Shown piece after piece: positions 37,021 through 50,494 of a stretch of 64,000 nt of DNA (its first letter is position 1; every line of letters begins with the position of its first letter). Source of the DNA: Otis tarda (taxonomy: Eukaryota > Chordata > Aves > Otidiformes > Otididae). The notes under the pieces were generated by a model. The model searched no databases and had not been told where the DNA came from. It saw nothing but the letters and a program-made list of their open reading frames with translations. Both the position numbers and the translations under genes were made by a program. The stretch covers positions 41,098,803 through 41,162,802 of the forward strand of contig CM048591.1 of assembly GCA_026413225.1 (NCBI GenBank), read 5' to 3'.

Positions 37021-39620
37021 TTGTTAGGACCACATCTGGCTCATCTTTCTCACTCTCATGCCTTGATTTCTTTTACTGCTTCTATACTGTTCTCTTTTGA
37101 CTTTCTTGAGGTAAAATTTTGCCCAAGGAACCTTTGAAATAGTCTTGAGGGCATCCTCCTGGTGCCATACCGACAGTGCTTCTGGGCAGCCATGGGAAGG
37201 CTCGCTCCTGGCCTGGCTGCACATTACCATCACAGCCGTACAATGTGGCCTGTCCCACCACATCCTTATTTCACTGTTTGGAGTTTCCTAAATGCCACAT
37301 ATTTAGATAAAATAGCTCTGTGGTGGAGCTGGGGCACAGAGTGCTCCTCTTCCTAGCAGCCAGTCCACCTCCCTAGGTTGCTTTGCTGGGCACGGGTGTG
37401 CGTAAGGGAAGACCTTCTTGGACTGGCCATGGCCATACAGAGGTGACTCGGTGGCTGAGGAGGATGACTGTGGTTGCAGACTGTTGCAAGGAAGAGTGGT
37501 GCTGTGCCAAGACAGAGGCAATGAAGGAGCCAGGACAAGGATAGTAACTTCTGCTGTGATAGCTGGAGAGAAGGGAAGAGAAGTTCTTTGCAGTCAGGGG
37601 TCTGAGGTGCTCCTGAAGTCCTTGAGAAAAGGGCCACTCTATACCCTGTACATGGTATGTATGGCCACATTTTCAACTGGTGGGACATTGGTCACCAGGC
37701 TTGGAAAGGAAAGAAGGCAAAAGGCACTCAAAGGAAAGGAGGCAGCAGAAACTTGTCTTTATTGACCCTCTGGCTTACTCTGGAAAGGATGTTATTGAAA
37801 CATTTGGTCCCTCCATGTATCCATCACAGCCACGGCATCAACAGTGGTATTATAAATGCTAGTTATACCTTTTTAAGCCAGTGTCCACTCTATTTCCCCA
37901 CTGTCTTGTAGTGCCCAGGGGACAGCCTTTGGCACAGAGACCAAAAGATGATAGTAAGGACAATCTTTTTAACAGGATATTGTTTTAGATACATTTCTGG
38001 CCTACAGTTCCTCCAGGCAATGAACAGTGAGGAAATCTTGAGGGCTGTTAGGCCTGCAGTAAGGAGAAGGATAGTGAACACCGGACCACTTTTGGAGCAG
38101 CCCTTGAGAGCGACCTAAGGGAACAGCACAGCCAAGGCTAATAGGACCTGCTTCTAGTGTATAGTGTTAATTATTATGAAAATTAGCATAATCGGGTCCA
38201 TTCAGCAGTAGGAATCTCACATGGTTTGATTTAAAGGAAGTCATTTTACTCTGTGTATGACAAAACTGCAAACTACTGCTCTGAGAAGGTTAGAAAGGGA
38301 AAGAAGAAAGGTCTTAATATGGTGAAATTATACTAATGGCATGTCCTCAACCTTGAAGAGGGTTAGGATTTTTAATATGACCATTTAAAAGAATAATACT
38401 GCTCTCAGCAAACCTTTTTATTCAAAATGAATTACTTAGCTGGCACCTGACTGACAAAGATGTTTTTTAGTATCAGACACAACCCACAGTACACAAGGAC
38501 ACATATTTTCTCAATGGAGAGCAACAGATTATTGCCTACATTGCTGTTTTGTAACATCACAGCCTAAATGGCTTTTATGTTCTGAAATGAAAAAGCAGGG
38601 AGGAGAAAGGAAAGGCTTTTGAAGAAAAAAAAAATTTCCAATAACCCCCATTAACTACAGAGGTCATTGTGGCAAAATGAATGGGACCAGAAATCCACTA
38701 AAAGCTGCAATATAAGGTACGTTGAGACTGACAAGCCTTTCACCAAGTAGTTACAAATGGGACTAATGGTTTAAACTTGTTAGGCATTGTCAGAGCCTCT
38801 GATCCTTGAGTCATAGCTGTGGAGGCTATGGCAGAAATTGATAAGGCATTGCTTACACGGTGAACCGCTAGACCATATAGATTGCCTGAAGGGAATCGCT
38901 CAGTTCCTCCTGGTCTGCAAGCTGATAACAGGCAGCTGGATCTCCAGAAAGACTGACAACTGTACACTGAGGCAACACAGTCTTTTGCAACTTGGGGCAG
39001 TGATGGGGATAAGGGGAGGGAGAAGTGTAGCCTGAGAAATTCCAGGTAGGACTTCCGTGCTGTGGTGAAGCTCATGGTGTTTTTTCACCCATCACCTACA
39101 TTATGAAGTCACGGAAGGCATGGCAGTACCATTGTTGTTATGAGCAGTCTGATAGCAAACCACATATAAACAACTGCTGATATGGACAGAGATATCCTCT
39201 AAGACTGCCATGCTGAAACTGTTGGAGAAATCCCTTCCTATTGGCACATTATGAAGTGTCCCTATTGTATTGATCAGCTGCTTTCTGGTGCAGTACTACA
39301 AACCTTCAATTAAATGAAGCATGGTGTTGTAGCAATTATAGACAAGCTACAAATTGTCACAAAGCTGTGAAAGAGAAACGTTGGTACTTATGTGCCGAGA
39401 GACCTTGAAAGACAGAGGGATGCCATGGTTAGACCTGGTGCTCTCCTCACCCTCAGAGTTAGTTGTAGCCTCCATTTCTGTCTAGTGTTGCACAAAGCAT
39501 TGGCACGTGGGCTGCAACTCTGACAGAAGTCTGAAAAAGGTGAACGTGACCTGTTAAGACACTGTAGTCTCTCTAGTACTCTCTAGCTTTTGTTCCCTGT
39601 CTTCCAGGGATTTAATAATG
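37021..39620. other. Less AT-rich interval with moderately long frames, function unknown
   Basis: By eye this 2.6 kb has more G+C than its surroundings and several frames of 80-115 codons on both strands (37353-37688 minus, 37418-37765 plus, 38740-39075 minus). None shows domains I recognise, and they overlap one another antisense. It may include an old, unrecognisable repeat or simply a GC-richer patch. No splice-bounded exon could be supported. Confidence 0.35.
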
Positions 39621-42600
39621 CAGTGCTACGGGTCAGCCAACTAAGCAATCTTCAGTGCTATCCCCCTGCTCCGCTCACTTCATTTCACCTCTTCTTTGAC
39701 CCTCCATGACAACAAAAAATAACACACAATTTGTTTCATTTAGCTTGGCCACCTATGTTTGAGGGAAGATCAGTTCCAGAACAGTCAGTAGCTTGGTGGT
39801 CAAAGCACTCCACAGTTTAAGGGAGAATTAGAATGCTTTTCCGATTCAGACAGTGTATGGATGAACACTTGCTACCCCAGACCCAGGCTCAAATAACAGT
39901 GGTATTGTCTGTCCTGGAGCTGTTGTGCATATGTGCTTTTCTGCCCATGCTTCTTTCTTTCTTTCTTTCTTTTTTTTTCTTTTTTCTTTAATTTATTTTC
40001 CACAATTATGTTTTCATCCACAGTGGTGTAAAAAATTCTGAAAACTTTCTGTGAGCTAAAGAAAGAGTATATTGTACAGGGATAGCTCCTTCTGGAAATG
40101 TTCAAATGGAGGAAAGGCAGAAAATGTCAAGGTTGAGAATTGATTGTTGTCACTGTTTTGTCCTCTCTCTCTCATACACGGTACATTTTGTCCAGGTTCT
40201 CACTACTCAGAAAATGACTTTATTGTTACAGTTGCTTGATTGCTCATAGAGAAAAAGAAGACGACAGCCTGCTAGAGGTCACTAAGGACCTTCTTCTGAA
40301 AAAGGCTTGCTAAATGATACAGTAACAAGCATCTGGTGTGATCAGAGACGGATGAAGAAAATAAGTTTCAGCCAGATATTGTGGTTTGTTTTAGTTCTTA
40401 ATAGGCTGTGTAGGACATGACTAAGTCTTTCAAATTTCTCATCGGCCTGGGGATGACATACTAACAAACCTACATGCACCTTGGAGGAAAACAACAAAGT
40501 CAACAAAGGTAGGCTCAGAGCTGTTATCATACATGATTTAGACAGAGTTTCCTTCATGGCTGAACACCAGAGCAAAATATGTGCATTATTGTTACATGGC
40601 AACATCTAACACGAAGGTTATTTCAGACCATTTACTATAATGACTAATCAATGTAATAGCATATCTGCAGCAATGTACTTGACTAAAAGGTTTCCCAGCA
40701 TCAAGTGGGCAGATTGTGCTGAACCCTATCCAGAAGTTTATTGTTCGTAACAGATCATGGTATGACACACTACAAGAAATTGATGGTGTCCAGAAGCAGC
40801 AAGGTTTTTGAAGGAAGTCTGGTTTTTTTTTTTTGTTGTTTTGTTTTGTGGGGGTTTTTTTTCCCCCTCATTTGTTCTTGAACAGATTTACTCCAGAGGA
40901 AGCTGTACAATTACACAGTGCTATGGCAGACTATTAACTCTAAATAAACCTTCTCATTTATTTGGCTTTACATGGCTTTCAATTTCTGCAACACATCTTT
41001 CACAATTTTATGAAAAGTTGCTATGCAACTTGCTATGCAAGTTGATAGTGGAAAGGTCCTTCAAATGCAAAAAAACCTCCCAGTGAGGTCAAGTCACTGA
41101 TAACTGTCCTGGTGCAGAAGCAGTTGATTATAAACACTAGCTAAATCTATAGAAGATAAATCAATTCATTCCTTACTTACTAACCATATGCCTCCTGCTT
41201 TCTTTTGCATAACGACAATAAGGGACTCAGAAGCAGGGGGATCAGACTGTTCAATAAAACCATTAAGCAGTAATTTTTGTATGTATGATTCGACAGCACT
41301 TCGAATGAATACCTAGCACAGCTTTTGCAGTACTAGAAAATCGTTTCTGTGAATGTGTTTTCCCATAACTCTCAGTCCTTCATAAACTTTTGAAAATATG
41401 CAGTAAGCATAACACAAATTCTCAAAAAAATCTGTCCACATTTATTCCATTTCTTGTTCATGGTGACTGACCATTCTGTCAAATTGCTCTGACTGCCTGG
41501 TTCTCCCCTCTGCTCCGCTGACCCGTATCAGGCCTTGTTTTCTGTTGCCTTCCACCATTAATTCATTTTGAAAGACTATGGGCAATTCTCCTTTGTGCTT
41601 CATCTGACCTTTTGGCATGAGCTTTGACTGAAGTCTTCTTCTGCAAATTTTTTTTTTTTTTGTATTCTCTGTGTATATCTCATGTATTAAAAAGTTCTGA
41701 GTGAGGACTCCTGGTTAACCATCCAGAAAGTTAGGTGTAAGTAGTAACATTAGAGGAGGTATTTAATTGTGCTTATTGTGATGGATCCTAACTTACATAT
41801 AGGAAATGACAGCTTTCAAGAGTAAAGGTGTTGGAGCAGAAGAGATACAGTATTATGAAGTAAATTTCCATTATGACTATTCTTCACAACGGGAAAATTT
41901 GGTGATTCTGTATTTTCTGCAGATAGCAGTGCTGTCTGCATTCCTTCTTATACAGAGGTCTGCATCCTTACCTTCATGAGTCCCTTTTGTCCCCCTGAAT
42001 ACATGATGGTTCTGGAAAACTTGTGATTGAGGCTGAAGAAACAGCTCTGGAAGTAACTCAGGGCTTAGGGAATGGAAAATTTTCAAAATTAGGAGCCAAA
42101 CCTCAAGTCTGATCCTCCATGTACAGGAAGTTTTAAAATTATTCTAGTCTGAGGGCTTCAGGTGATACAAGTCACTCCATTCTGCTTGGCATGGAACTGT
42201 TTGTGTGTTCAGTCGAGGGGAGCTACTCAAGACTGCTGCTTTTTCAACTGTGGTTGTCAAGCAAGGCAGTCACGAATTAGTGGACTGGTTGTTATCTGAG
42301 CACATAGGAGGGAGCACAACATTTTAGCCAGCCATAGAGAGAAAGATTTTTTTTTTTTTTGTGAGAAGAGCAAGATACGGACAGAGCAAATGATAAATTG
42401 GAATATTATGTATTTCCCACAGTACAAGTCTAAAAGAACACTAGTGCGTCCTGCAGAATAGTCCACTACAAGACATCAAGATCTCTTGCCCAAGAAAAGA
42501 ACATCCTCTTGTTGACATATCACTGCACAGGTACACAGCTGTGCTCTCTGGAGTCAGGGTATACCTGGTGCTGTTTCCTTAGGCAGATCCAGCAGTGCAT

Positions 42601-45600
42601 TCAAGCAGGAGAGGTGATTGTTCCACCTTCTATAGTAGCTGGTATGAATAAGTCAGTACTAAGAACTGCCTCTGGTTGAGGTAATTTCGAATTTAGTGAC
42701 TTCCAGACATATAATTCAGGATAAAATCCTGCTAAGAAATGTATGAATTTTATAGCAAATCCATGAATGACTAAATTATGAACATTGCATCAATGCAGTA
42801 ATTCCACATGAGGGACTTGCACTTTGGCTCTTATAAAAAATCATGCACAACTTCCATGGCTTCATAAAAAAACTGCTAAGGAGGTGGTTTTCAAGGTACT
42901 TCTTCAGACTCATACATGGTTTAATACCTGGTTAGTGACCTGGTTAGTTCCTTTCAGTTAGAAGAATTAGGAGTCTTGCATATTTGTCAAAGTTGATCTC
43001 ACTTATAAGTACAATATAAAAAAGCCTTAAACCTGGCATATTCACCTTTCTCAGGTGCCTTTACGTAGTCTTAAAAAGGTGAAGGCATCTTTGTATAAAT
43101 TGGATTCACACTTCTGTGTCTTGGAGTGTGCTTGGAGTATATCCCATCTTTATGTTAATGGATAAATGTCAAATGAAGATGCTATGGAGATCTTTACACT
43201 TTATTCTCCAAGGCCCATGTTTTATTGTTAATAAATGTTATATTGAAGTCTTTATTATACAACTTGATTTAACAGAAGAATCTTATGGACTAGTAATTAG
43301 AGTTCCTAGATGAAGAAGGGTAATATTTTTGCTCTGGATAGTAAGTTTCTGATTTGAATGGGTTTGTATGAATATCTAAAATGGTCTAATAGCACATGAG
43401 CAGCTGATGTGCTTAGGCTGTACGAAAACATCGTGCATTAGCTAACAAACTTTTCTCAGGTTAAAAATAAGTAAAATTATGGGCCAATTTCAAAGAGCTA
43501 CTTCATTATAAAGCAAAAATTGAATGAGGTAAGCAGAATTACACAGTGATAAACTGCTAAGAGATTAAAACTGTTGGCTCTTAAAAAGTATAACATCATT
43601 TATACTGATAACCACTAATATGATGTCCATAAAATACATCTGTTCATTAAGGCAAACATTTCAAAAACTTCTTCAGAAGCTGATAGTCGTAATTCTTTTC
43701 TCTTTGGTTCCTTTCTCTCTGATTAGACTGACTGTATTTCTTTGAATGTTGATAAACATATGTTGCACATTATGTGTTATAACTAATCCATATTCTTTCT
43801 CTTGTTCTCCTTCCCTCTAGGAGGAGAACTGTTTGGGCAGTATAGTTTTTTATTTTTCTTTCCCCTTTTTTTTTTTTTCTTGAAGTGCATTCAGCTATAC
43901 ATTTATGCGAAAGAAGGCAGTTTAAATATAAATTGGTAAATGTGGAGATTTGGGATGGCCTTTTTTTATAGGAGTCTGTTTCACAGCTGTCCCTTAAAAA
44001 TCTGTTTCAGAATGGCTTCTGGTAGACTCACGTTTATTCAGTTGTTGCTTTGACACACACTAGCAGAATTCTGGCCTGCTCAAAGGTTTGGATACCATCT
44101 GTGGGCAAAAATGTAATAAAGAAGCATTCAGCTGTAAGCATAAAACAGTACATATAGTTTTCTACCTAATTTCTTTCAATTTTTAAAAATCCAATCCAAA
44201 GAATTAATGTATCCTTAGAAGTACGGGAAATTCCTGCCAGGTGGTTTTCTCTACTTTGTCTTCTTCACACAAGTCAACAATCAGAGTGCATGTTTGGTAA
44301 GAACAATGTGTTTTGTTTTAAAAGTTGTCTAAAAGGGAACTGGTTTAGGGCATGATCAATGGGAATTATTTCAGTCATGGTTTATGGGTCTAATCCTACA
44401 ATATGAAATTTGAAAGGTTTGAATTAGTTCAATTTATCCTAGATTATACAGTTGTGTGAAAACAATTGATTGGCAGCAGCTTCATGAAAAAAGGTGGAGA
44501 GAATATATTACTCTAGTGCTTGCTCTTTGGCAAACTAAAATATAGGTGGATTGATGCAAACATATTAATTGCTGAAGCTTATTTTGGTGAAACTAGGCAA
44601 AAGGTTCCAGCACCCTGTTCTGCTTAGGAGTTTGAAAAATATGAAAGATACATCTTGACATAATCCTGGTCCCTGTATTATTATTTTGAGCTACTTCATT
44701 TTTAAAAATACACTATTTGTAGTTGTCCTATTTAATTCCTGTCTGGGTCTCTTAGAATTCCTCCTCTTTTCTGACTCATCCTTGTAGGAGGGGTACTTGG
44801 AAGCATGTACTTCTTAACTAATCTCAATTTTCTTCTCCAGGAGGATATTTCGTGCCAGTGTGGCTGATATCTGGCTAGATTGTCATGAAGGACTGAGAAA
44901 TTTCACATGTTGTTGTGTCAAAATTTATGCAAAGAGTTGGTGTCCAGACATTGAACACCTGTGAAATATAGGTATTATTGTATAGCTACTTTCCAGAAAG
45001 GAATACATGAACTCTTATCATTACCAATAAAGTTTAGATACCTTTTTTTTTTTTTTTAAATAAAATGGGTAATTTAGGGTGAAAGTGAAAATAAAATCAG
45101 GAAAATGGATGGGGTAATGCCTTTCAAGTCTTGTGAACAGTTTCTAGGTCACTGTCATATGCACTGAAATTAAGAAAGGACTTACCAGTTCCAGATACAT
45201 AAAAATATTTTTGTGGGATTTTTTTTTTTTTTTGCTATGATGGCGCTTGATATGTGAAACAAAAGGATTGCAAAACAACTTGCACTTAAGCACATAGCTG
45301 TGGACAGCTCAAAATTAAAGCATAGCAAGAAGCTGCACTATTTCCATCATATTATGGCTTGTAATGTCACCGACTGAAGATTCTGAATGTTTAGATGTCA
45401 GATTCTTGCATATCTTCTGGTTTAAGAAGTCAGGAAAACAAAAATACCAAATCAAAGAAAAATAGTCCTAGGCTTGGAGGAAAAGGTATTTTATTCTCAT
45501 TTAAATATTTTGATAACCAAAGAATAGCGTGTTGCTTAGCTGTGGATTATATGGTACGTCAGTAGAGATTAGATTTTATGGGACAATCTACAGAAGGACA

Positions 45601-46037
45601 TAGTTCCTGCAGTTCCTGCTAACACTCAGTGAGAGCTACAGGTGCTCCACTGTCCTTAGAAACAGGGTCTAATATCCAGAAACTTGGTGGGTGAGGTATA
45701 TGGAAATCTAAGTTACATATGTTTGTTGCATTGCATGGTGTTTTTTTTTTTTATGTTGACACCACTTGAAAGATTTTGCTTAGCATGAGATCTGAAGGAA
45801 TTTATGTGAGAATTAGCAGCTTTTATACTTTCATTACTCCTGGAGTATTCAGGGTCCAGTTTGACCAGCCTTCAGAATAGTCACCTCAGTGAACACCAGT
45901 AGTATCAGAGAGATGTGACACCTGGGCCAAATCTGCAGTTTCTCTGCAGATGCAGGACTAGGATTGCTGTAATACACAGGTGTGTTCACCTCAGCTTAGA
46001 TAGTGCTTAACTGTTTCTTTAAGGTAGCTGTTTGACT
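39621..46037. other. 6.4 kb AT-rich stretch, no gene recognised
   Basis: Contains a short (TTTC)n run at about 39951-39972, T-rich runs near 40820-40863, 41648-41660, 42347-42360, 43867-43879, 45042-45056, 45220-45233 and 45740-45752, and the duplicated ttgctatgcaa motif at 41018-41040. No gene signature was found. Confidence 0.55.
41018..41040 (+). repeat. Two adjacent copies of ttgctatgcaa
   Basis: The 11-mer ttgctatgcaa occurs at 41018-41028 and 41030-41040. Each copy is itself a hyphenated palindrome (TTGC, TAT, GCAA), so the pair can be read as direct or inverted repeats. This could be chance; no binding protein is inferred. Confidence 0.75.
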
Positions 46038-46039
46038 AC

Positions 46040-46079
46040 AGTTGGACTAGATGACTGTTTCAAGTCCCTTCCAACTGAA
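46040..46079 (+). mobile_element. CR1-6: very short CR1 3' end
   Basis: About 40 bp of CR1 3' UTR: agttggactagatgac, then caagtcccttccaac, immediately followed by the pentamer array. Order and spacing match the last bases before the tail in CR1-3 and CR1-4. This is an extremely 5'-truncated insertion whose tail became a microsatellite. Confidence 0.88.
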
Positions 46080-46256
46080 CTATTCTATTCTATTCTATTC
46101 TATTCTATTCTATTCTATTCTATTCTATTCTATTCTATTCTATTCTATTCTATTCTATGCTATGCTATGCCATGCTATGCTATGCTATGCTATGCTATGC
46201 CATGCTATGCTATGCTATGCTATGCCATGCTATGCTATGCTGTGCTATGCTATTCT
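46080..46256 (+). repeat. (TATTC)n to (TATGC)n two-part pentanucleotide microsatellite
   Basis: About 15 perfect TATTC units (to about 46155) switch without transition to about 20 TATGC units, ending with one TATTC-like unit near 46251. Within the second part, CATGC variants sit at 46171, 46201 and 46226 and a TGTGC at 46241, so there is a 25-30 bp higher-order spacing. The array starts in a CR1 tail (CR1 tails are ATTCTATG repeats, a close relative of both units). Frames across it, such as 46032-46268, are repeat artefacts. Confidence 0.97.
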
Positions 46257-48358
46257 GCACAGCCATAATGAAATCACATGATGTGTTCAGGAATACAGTG
46301 CCTGGAAATGATTTGGCAAATTGATCTGTACTCTGTGTGTTGTTCTCAATAACTAAGCTCAGTCTTGTCTTGAAGTTTAAATGAAGACTGTGTGGCACTA
46401 ATTATATAAGAATTTTTAACAATGTGCATAATCACAACTTTGCGCTATTTGTAAGAAAATTGTCTTAGAGAATGTGCTCTTAAATGAATATGAGGCCAAA
46501 TGTTTCTGCACACATAGTCCCCTCATCTCCTCAGCCATTGAGGAGGGCTCTTATCTAAGATACATAAATGCAGATCAGATAAGCAACCTCCTTTTGATGG
46601 ATGGACACAGACCCAGAGCATCCAAGATACTGAAGGCTGTAACTCCTGCCAAATCCATTTTAGAATGTGGGACAAACTATATGCTCAACATAATATAAAA
46701 AATAATTAAGGATGGCTATATTTTATTGCTGTATCAGCACATTACCTTTTGATGAGTCAATTTAAAGTTTTGCTTTTATGTGATGTTCTAATCTAGAGAA
46801 TAACAGAACTCACCAAATTTTTACAATAATTTTCTGGGATACATTGCATTTCTTCCAGTGTTAGCATATGGTACATGTATGTGGGATAACACTCTAGAAG
46901 TGGGTTAAGATGACTTGAGAAAGATGCTGGGATACGTTTGCCATACATCTTCATTTCAAGTCCAGGGTTCCTACAGTAATTAATTAATTTTCTCTACAGC
47001 TTTAAATGGAGTGCAGCTTCTATTAAGTTTAATTAGTTTCCCTGGAGGCTTACAGGGTAATGGTACAGCTACTAAAGGTGAACAGCTTCTAATTGAGGTT
47101 AGCTTCTAAACAAAGATAGATATAGTTGAATACATTCAGTTTCAGTGCCGGGTTACTTCAATGAGGCACTGCCTTATGTTCAGAGATGGATGTGCTGTGG
47201 GGTTAATTGACTTGAAGGGTGCCAAGACAGCTAATCTTTGAGTTTGTGTGACTCACAATTCCAGTGAGTAAGCATTTTTACTACTAGCTTGCAATGAAGA
47301 AACTGAGGTACAGATCAAAGATGTGAGTGAGCTCTTCATGAAAATGTGTGCTAGTCAATAAAAAGCCCCACAGTTTTGTCAAGATTCAACTACTCCATGA
47401 GTCTAGTTTTGAAGGCAAAACCTTAGCCATCAACAAATTGGGACTACCTTACAAATTTACTAAAGAGAATGGTGCTTGAATCTAGAATCAGGCAGTTGTC
47501 TCCTTGCAGATGCTAATTGTTGAGGAGGCTCTGACTTGGCCCCTATTTACGTATGCTAACCTAGAAAAACTGGAGACCTTTGCTGTAATGTTTTGGCATT
47601 AATGTTCACATTACAGCTGGTGGTGTCTGTCTCTTGTGTGCTCTTCAAGCAGAACGTAACTGCAAAACCTCATCAGCAGGGCATTCCCAGAAGAATAGTT
47701 GGAGAGTGTATACAGGTGAATAATATGGGAAAGGGTGTCTTCCCACTAACTTCCCTGGGTCTATTTACTGGTACATACTTGGACATCTGTATATAGAAAA
47801 TTCCCTTGAAAAATCTAGTTTAAAATGTTGTATTGGATGGTGGAGAAGGAGTCTGTATAAAACAGTAAGAAAGGGAAAACATATTGTCGATGGAGGAGAA
47901 AGAGGGTTGCACCTGTTACCTTGATAATCCAACTATTTGGGAAGATATGAGAAAGAGCTGTTATAAAGCTGTCTATTATATTTTAGATATCAATTATTGT
48001 TGTGGTCTGTCACACAGGGAAAAACTTAAAAGAAGAAATTAAACCCCAACAATAAATAAAAAGGAGTTATCTAGAATATGTTTTATTTTCCAATATCTTT
48101 TGCTAGGGAAGCATAGAGCTCCTTTGATATTCTCATTTTTCAGCACAAATTCCCACTAGACCAACAGACAATGTGACCAACAAATTATTTTCATCTTCTT
48201 CTTCCTGGGAATTATTAATTATGCATTTTTTAATTCCTTCCTTCTTCTTACCCCCATCTTAAATATTTCTGCTAGTTACTTAAAATTAGTTAGTCCATAA
48301 AAAAAATAATTGCCACTTTCCCTAAAAATAAACTTGATATTCTGCCTGTCTAATCAAA

Positions 48359-48412
48359 CAGTAAAATAAAACAATAAAATAAATAAAGTTAAAATAAGGA
48401 AAATAAGATAAT
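48359..48412 (+). repeat. A-rich low-complexity tract (taaaa/aataaa)
   Basis: Imperfect repeats of taaaa and aataaa over about 54 bp. It contains AATAAA hexamers that are expected from the composition alone and are not claimed as polyadenylation signals. Confidence 0.8.
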
Positions 48413-50395
48413 AGAATGGTGTCTCTTAATGTCTGCTACTAACGACTTCATGGTCAAAAATCTTGCAAAAATGCTTTCATGTTTCAACACAACTTAAATG
48501 CCTAACTACCCTTGTTGCTAGGGCTTTTGACCAGAAGATGCAAAGACGTGTCCCTAGCTCCATATTTAGATGCCTAGAGAAGAAACCTGATAGCCAGGAA
48601 CGAATAGCCAGCTTCAAGAGGATTAAAAGATGCTTGGTAGCTCAGAAAAACATGAAATAATTCAAAGTTTAAGTACTTAATTTTAAGCAGCTCTACTTGA
48701 GAAGGTTGACTTTAACTTATTTGTACCTTGCTTGTGCTGTAAGAATAGCAATGCATTTCCTCCTCTCTGACAAGTACAATTGAAATAGGTGAGGGAAAAT
48801 GATGCTTTCTGCAATACAAAACTCGTCATCTGGGGAACAGGTCTCTTCTGTGAATAAATAGAAACTATTGGAAAAATGAGTGGCTATAGCTGTTTTAAAA
48901 GCAAAAGGCAAGAAGAACATGATAATTTAAAAAATCAGATGTAGAAGGTCATAGTTAACATCACACACTGTCATATGACAACTTTAATTTAAGCAAAGAG
49001 CACTCTTATTCAATTGCATGCAGAGCATAACAACACAACTAGTCCATTGCAAGGAGCAGTTAGCATGGCTCGTTTTAGCATTTGCTTCTAATATCAAGAA
49101 GTGCCCTTTAATACTTACCTGTTTACTTGGAATGCTTTTAGCTGTGGTATTACGCTGATGTATGTAAGTAGTATCATTTCCCTGTGAGAAAAAAAAATAA
49201 AAAACCCACCAAAAACAACTTTGAAGAAATTCTTAGTAGTTTTAAAATTCCATTACTTTGGTCAGAGGACTGAGAAACCAGATATTAAGGGTTTCAGGCC
49301 TGTCAGAAGCTTCCTCCAATAAGAGGGCTTCTGTCATTCACAGTTGGGCACGTTCAAGATTTCCTATGTTACTTACCTTCATGCTGACAGCTTGAGCATC
49401 TCAGGGGACTATGGGATTTTCTTTCTCCTTTTTTTTCCCTTTCAAAGTGTTTTGAGTGTCAGAGGGAACTGAGGAGCAATGGAAAGGAGTGAGAATGAGA
49501 TGGGTTTTTCGGTGTTTCAACTATTCTCTATTAAATTTCAAACAAAATATTGGCAATTTGTTAAGCTTCTCCCCCCTAACTAATATTTAAAAACATTCAG
49601 TTAAGATTTTATAATGTGTCCAATGAGTTAAACCAGCCCATGATATTAGAAAAATATTACATATATAAATAAAATACATCAAAGCATTAAAAAGCTATTA
49701 CACACTCCGAACATAAAATGGCAGAATAATGATGGATCCTGCCATGCAGCAAACATATTCAAAAATATTATCTTCCTGGTAATGAAATGCCATCCGTTTC
49801 ATTTTAAGCTAAATACGTTAGACATATCAGTGGAGTCTGTGCTGACACAGCAGTGAGTTGAAATTGAAAATCTGAAATTATATATATGATTGGACACAGT
49901 GTTAAAGTAATTTATAGGAAAAACCACAAATGTGCTGGGTCTGCACCTTTTGGTGAACTCATTTTAGAGAATCAGATAGAGGAAAACTCTACCATTTCTA
50001 ATGTGCAGTTAGAATGGCAGCTTGCCAGGGCCCCAATATAGTCGGTGTGAGGGGCAGAAAAAATAGAAGAGAAAGAAAGAAAGAGGCTAGGGACTTGATT
50101 CAAATTACAACAATTCTGCATAAGCCATCAAGAAAATGGCATTCGTTTTCATCGCTCTGACCTAATGTGATATAGCAGCTGTAGGAACTGTATTAGCTAT
50201 CAAGACAAGTGAGAGATATCGGGGAAACATTTAGAGAGGGACATCAGGACAGAGCAAATTTCAGCTTGGCTGCAGATGCTTCGCATGTTTGCCATGGAAA
50301 GCAAAGTGGCAGCAGGAATCATTATGATGATCATCTGATACCCAAAGTTTAGTCTGAAATTCAGGTTCTGCTGACTGCAATGGAGCCTTCGTTGT

Positions 50396-50494
50396 TACAC
50401 ACACCCACAGAGACACACACACAGACACACACACACACACATACAACTCTCCCTGCAATGCACACTGACAATTTCTCTCTCTCTCTGTCTCTCT
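50396..50494 (+). repeat. Compound microsatellite: (CA)n with interruptions, then (TC)n
   Basis: Imperfect CA repeats at 50396-50443 (acacac broken by ccacagagac and agac), then about 30 bp of unique sequence, then TC repeats at 50474-50494 broken by one tgtc. The minus-strand frame 50261-50536 across it (Val/Cys/Ser runs) is a repeat artefact. Confidence 0.93.

Noticed and set aside
38740-39075. Minus-strand 111-codon frame, considered as a decayed PIF/Harbinger-type transposase remnant
   Set aside because: Only a few residues (around FPSGNLYGL and VHRVSNALS) vaguely suggested the family; no DDE residues, terminal repeats or target duplication were visible.
44834-44970. Possible exon after a pyrimidine-rich tract ending in cag (tcttctccag)
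   Set aside because: No protein family resemblance, early stops in the frames examined, and no supported donor.
46032-46281. Tyr/Ser/Ile/Leu then Cys/Tyr/Ala/Met repeat frames on the plus strand
   Set aside because: They are translations of the TATTC/TATGC array, not proteins.
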